Shown here one piece after another: positions 5,877 to 7,430 of a DNA stretch of 7,430 nucleotides. The notes under the pieces were generated by a model that worked only from the letters and a program-made list of their open reading frames with translations, was not told where the DNA came from and made no database searches. Position numbers and translations under genes: made by a program. Source of the stretch: Planctomycetota bacterium (GTDB lineage: Bacteria > Planctomycetota > Planctomycetia > Pirellulales > Pirellulaceae); assembly GCA_024274855.1 (NCBI GenBank), contig JAJSAJ010000926.1:1-7430 (forward strand), given 5' to 3'. Each line of letters opens with the position of its first letter. The first letter of the stretch is position 1.

Positions 5877-6012
5877 TGGCACTGGTTCAGCATGCTAATC
5901 AAGCTGTGCCTACTAATTGACGCTATGTCGCCTAGTTGGCACTGTACCGAATAAATGACACTATGCCGAATAATAGGCACTGTGTCGAATAAGTGACACT
6001 ACTTCGGTGACC
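5877..6012. repeat. Tandem array of about seven degenerate 19-base repeats
   Basis: The consensus I derive is TGRCACTRTGYCGAATAAT. Units start at 5877 (22 bases, apparently a 3-base insertion), 5899, 5918, 5937, 5956, 5975 and 5994, so six successive units keep an exact 19-base period. The unit at 5956 matches the consensus fully. Those at 5937 and 5975 match at 17 of 19, 5918 at 15, 5899 at 14 and 5994 at 12. Divergence grows toward both ends. The units contain TGA and TAA triplets and the period is not a multiple of three, so the array is not coding on the plus strand. There are no unique spacers, so it is not a CRISPR. Each unit's core GRCA-CTR-TGYC is a quasi-palindrome. It begins directly behind the rpsT stop codon. 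Confidence 0.85.
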
Positions 6013-6208
6013 TCAAGGTCTGGTAGTCGTTCACGGCCTTTGGCGGCGAACGGTTACAAATTCTGGCACGACGCGCGGCAATCGACGAGTCGTGTCGTGG
6101 CCGTCGTTCCGGATCGGGGTCGGGCATCACCAGTTCGCCCGGCCGCTTCGGATTGCGGTAACCGCTCTTCTTGCGAAAGACGTTCGTCGAACGCCCGCGT
6201 CGGCCCAT
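5999..6208 (-). CDS. Doubtful small basic protein (69 residues)
   Basis: This frame has no recognised family. It would start MGRRGRSTNVFRKKSGYRN and is strongly basic, followed by a Pro/Asp stretch (VMPDPDPERRPRHDSS). By hand count about two-thirds of its codons end in G or C, which is not out of place in this sequence. Against it: no ribosome site precedes the ATG at 6208, its 3' end runs into the last unit of the repeat array, and a basic composition is common in spurious frames of GC-rich DNA. I list it only because it is the most protein-like frame in an otherwise empty interval. Confidence 0.15.
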   Translation of the reverse strand: MGRRGRSTNVFRKKSGYRNPKRPGELVMPDPDPERRPRHDSSIAARRARICNRSPPKAVNDYQTLRSPK

Positions 6209-6556
6209 GAAGTCGTTTGTTGTTGCCAGCGTTTCATGGCATCTGTGTTTTTGCGCTCACGCTCTGCGGAAGCCGAACCCGAAACGCGGAGACGCGTCGT
6301 CGGCCACTGGGCCCCGGGATGCTCGGCGAAGAGCCAGATGGTGATCGGGAATCGTCCGGCGATACTGGGACTACGTCCGCTTGGCCTTCCGGCACTTGGT
6401 TGCTACAGTACCCTGCAAGTCGTACGAGACGGTTGTTGGTGCGACCGGGTGGCTCGAGCCCTTTTCCATTTGGCTTGCGGTCTCGGCCATTGCCAGTTCG
6501 CCGCCACAACGTCCGAATCGTGAATCCAACTCTCATCTTTTGCGAAGGGAAAAAAT

Positions 6557-7057
6557 ATGTCCACTTTTGTTGCGATTGCCTATGATGATCCTCACAAGGC
6601 CGAGGAAGTTCGACTGGCATTGCTGAAGCTGCAACGCGAGTACTTGATCGATATGGAAGATGCCGTGGTGGCCGTCAAGAACGAAGAAGGCAAGATCAAA
6701 CTGCATCAGGCAGTTAACCTGACGGCGGCCGGCGCCCTCTCGGGCGGTTTCTGGGGGACGCTGATCGGCCTGTTGTTTTTGAACCCGCTATTGGGTGCCG
6801 CAGTCGGTGCTTCCGCCGGCGCGGTGTCCGGCGCGCTGACCGATATCGGAATCAACGACGATTTCATGAAGAAGCTAGCTGCCGATCTGAAGAACAACTC
6901 GTCAGTTCTTTTCGTTCTGGTGCGCAAGGCCACACCTGATAAGGTGGTTGAAGAGATCAAGCAATTTGGTGGGAAGCTAGTGCAGACATCCCTGACCCAT
7001 GAGGATGAAGCGAAACTCCAAGCCGCACTGGACGAAACGAAGAATGCAACGTCGTAA
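6557..7057 (+). CDS. DUF1269-family glycine-rich membrane protein
   Basis: The protein has 166 residues. The N-terminal part (about 1-52) forms a soluble alpha/beta-looking segment, FVAIAYDDPHKAEEVRLAL followed by VVAVKNEEGKIKL. Next is a Gly/Ala-rich hydrophobic region (about 57-95) holding GFWGTLIGLLFLNPLLGAA and a GxxxG-like series (GAAVGASAGAVSGAL). Then come TDIGINDDFMKKLAADLK (95-112) and SSVLFVLVRKATPDKVVEE (115-133). This arrangement is the signature of DUF1269 as I recall it. Proteins of this kind sit in or at the cytoplasmic membrane and their role is not established; links to stress responses are only suggested. The ATG at 6557 is supported by AAGGGA (6545-6550) six bases upstream. 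No promoter is obvious. It has no close neighbour on either side. Confidence 0.9.
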   Translation: MSTFVAIAYDDPHKAEEVRLALLKLQREYLIDMEDAVVAVKNEEGKIKLHQAVNLTAAGALSGGFWGTLIGLLFLNPLLGAAVGASAGAVSGALTDIGINDDFMKKLAADLKNNSSVLFVLVRKATPDKVVEEIKQFGGKLVQTSLTHEDEAKLQAALDETKNATS

Positions 7058-7062
7058 CCAGG

Positions 7063-7124
7063 GAGGGGCGTTCGGCCGGAGCCTTGCTCGCTAGAAAAGG
7101 CCTTGGCCGCGCGTGTTGCCCCTC
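7063..7124 (+). other. Nested inverted repeats downstream of the DUF1269 gene
   Basis: Three complementary pairs are nested in order: GAGGGGC (7063-7069) with GCCCCTC (7118-7124), CGGCC (7073-7077) with GGCCG (7105-7109), and GCCTT (7081-7085) with AAGGC (7097-7101), around an 11-base loop. Internal gaps are 3 and 8 bases, then 3 and 3. In the mRNA this would be one long interrupted stem just after the stop codon (7055-7057), suiting a transcript-end or stability structure. A T-run is missing. Confidence 0.35.
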
Positions 7125-7140
7125 GCTCCAGCGCGCTTCG

Positions 7141-7173
7141 GGGGAGAAGACCCTCGCATTACTTTTCCCCTTT
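7141..7173 (+). terminator. Candidate intrinsic terminator of the DUF1269 gene
   Basis: GGGGAGAAG (7141-7149) pairs with CTTTTCCCC (7162-7170), nine positions with one G-U wobble, across a 12-base loop. Only TTT follows before AG. The hairpin is about 85 bases past the stop codon. The short T-run and large loop make it a modest candidate. Confidence 0.35.
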
Positions 7174-7313
7174 AGTGTAGAGTCACTGGCAACTCTGCCC
7201 GTCACTCCAAACGCCCCCTGCCGGTTGCGCCACGTGCCTTCTCTCCGTCATGGCCCAACTGCTTTCCAACTCCTGTCCATTGGAACACAGGCGAGGGCGT
7301 GTTGGTCGGTGTC

Positions 7314-7335
7314 CGACGGACGCCCACGTCCGTCG
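7314..7335. repeat. Perfect nine-base inverted repeat
   Basis: CGACGGACG (7314-7322) and CGTCCGTCG (7327-7335) are exact reverse complements around a four-base centre (CCCA). No T-run follows on either strand. It could be a hairpin in RNA, a binding site, or a small dispersed repeat. A second pair, ATTGGAT (7345-7351) and ATCCAAT (7361-7367), lies ten bases further on. Confidence 0.5.
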
Positions 7336-7430
7336 ATGAGCGGCATTGGATCATGCCATCATCCAATTCGGTCAAACACGGGAGGAACACTGGCGGAACA
7401 CATTCGCAAGTCCACGCGGCACGGGCGCAA

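Larger units (their letters stand above)
5869..6556. other. Long gene-poor interval between rpsT and the DUF1269 gene (688 bases)
   Basis: The first part (5877-6012) is a tandem array of degenerate 19-base units. The remaining 544 bases contain overlapping open frames on both strands (such as 6092-6523 plus, 6217-6585 plus and 6234-6620 minus) that are Arg-, Cys- or Pro-rich without recognisable domains. I see no tRNA, tmRNA, RNase P or SRP signature. The only open frame with somewhat protein-like composition is 5999-6208 on the minus strand. The last bases carry the ribosome site of the downstream gene. Confidence 0.6.
7058..7430. other. Gene-free right end rich in inverted repeats (373 bases)
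   Basis: No convincing coding region is present. The short frames on the minus strand (6957-7205 and 7202-7390) have no family character. The region contains a nested stem structure directly after the DUF1269 stop codon, a terminator-like hairpin at 7141-7173, a perfect nine-base inverted repeat at 7314-7335, and a seven-base one at 7345-7367. GGAACAC occurs twice, 11 bases apart, at about 7384 and 7395. No gene start is recognisable before the window ends. Confidence 0.55.

Noticed and set aside
5877..6012. CRISPR array
   Set aside because: The units abut directly with no unique spacers, the unit is only 19 bases, and no cas gene is present.
6092..6523. Plus-strand open frame of 143 codons between the array and the DUF1269 gene
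   Set aside because: It is Arg- and Cys-rich with no ribosome site or motif, and overlaps other equally open frames on both strands.

Overview
The window reads as chromosomal DNA from a bacterium of the Planctomycetes, with mid-50s percent GC by eye. This rests on protein style, not on a marker gene: a Tat-exported squalene-oxidase-repeat protein of a kind common in that phylum, a two-helix mini membrane protein resembling a planctomycetal family I recall, wide spacing between genes, and weak or absent Shine-Dalgarno sites on several genes. No phage, transposase, CRISPR or defence gene is visible. The content is housekeeping genes separated by unusually roomy intergenic regions.

Left part (1-2066). 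On the minus strand a four-helix membrane protein of unknown function (590-1300) is followed by coaD (524 to the left edge), the phosphopantetheine adenylyltransferase of coenzyme A synthesis. coaD carries an in-frame amber codon (201-203) although the reading frame on both sides is intact and family-like. Divergent from these, a good sigma-70-type promoter (1791-1818) precedes a 72-residue two-helix membrane protein with a GTG start (1848-2066). The 547-base divergent gap holds a perfect 14-base palindrome.

Middle part (2067-5109). A 352-residue secreted protein with prenyltransferase/squalene-oxidase repeats (2419-3477, plus) converges on a CobA-HemD fusion (3613-5109, minus). The fusion joins uroporphyrinogen-III C-methyltransferase to uroporphyrinogen-III synthase, which supplies uroporphyrinogen III for heme and precorrin-2 for siroheme or cobalamin.

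Right part (5110-7430). rpsT (ribosomal protein S20, 5587-5868, plus) is followed within ten bases of its stop by a tandem array of about seven degenerate 19-base units (5877-6012). To my reading this is the most unusual structure in the window. A further 544 bases hold no convincing gene, only a weak 69-codon minus-strand candidate. Then comes a DUF1269-type glycine-rich membrane protein (6557-7057, plus), followed by a gene-free tail rich in inverted repeats.

The genes do not form one pathway. The items that merit follow-up are the interrupted but otherwise intact coaD, the 19-base array behind rpsT, and the structured non-coding stretches. I found no clear multi-gene novel system.
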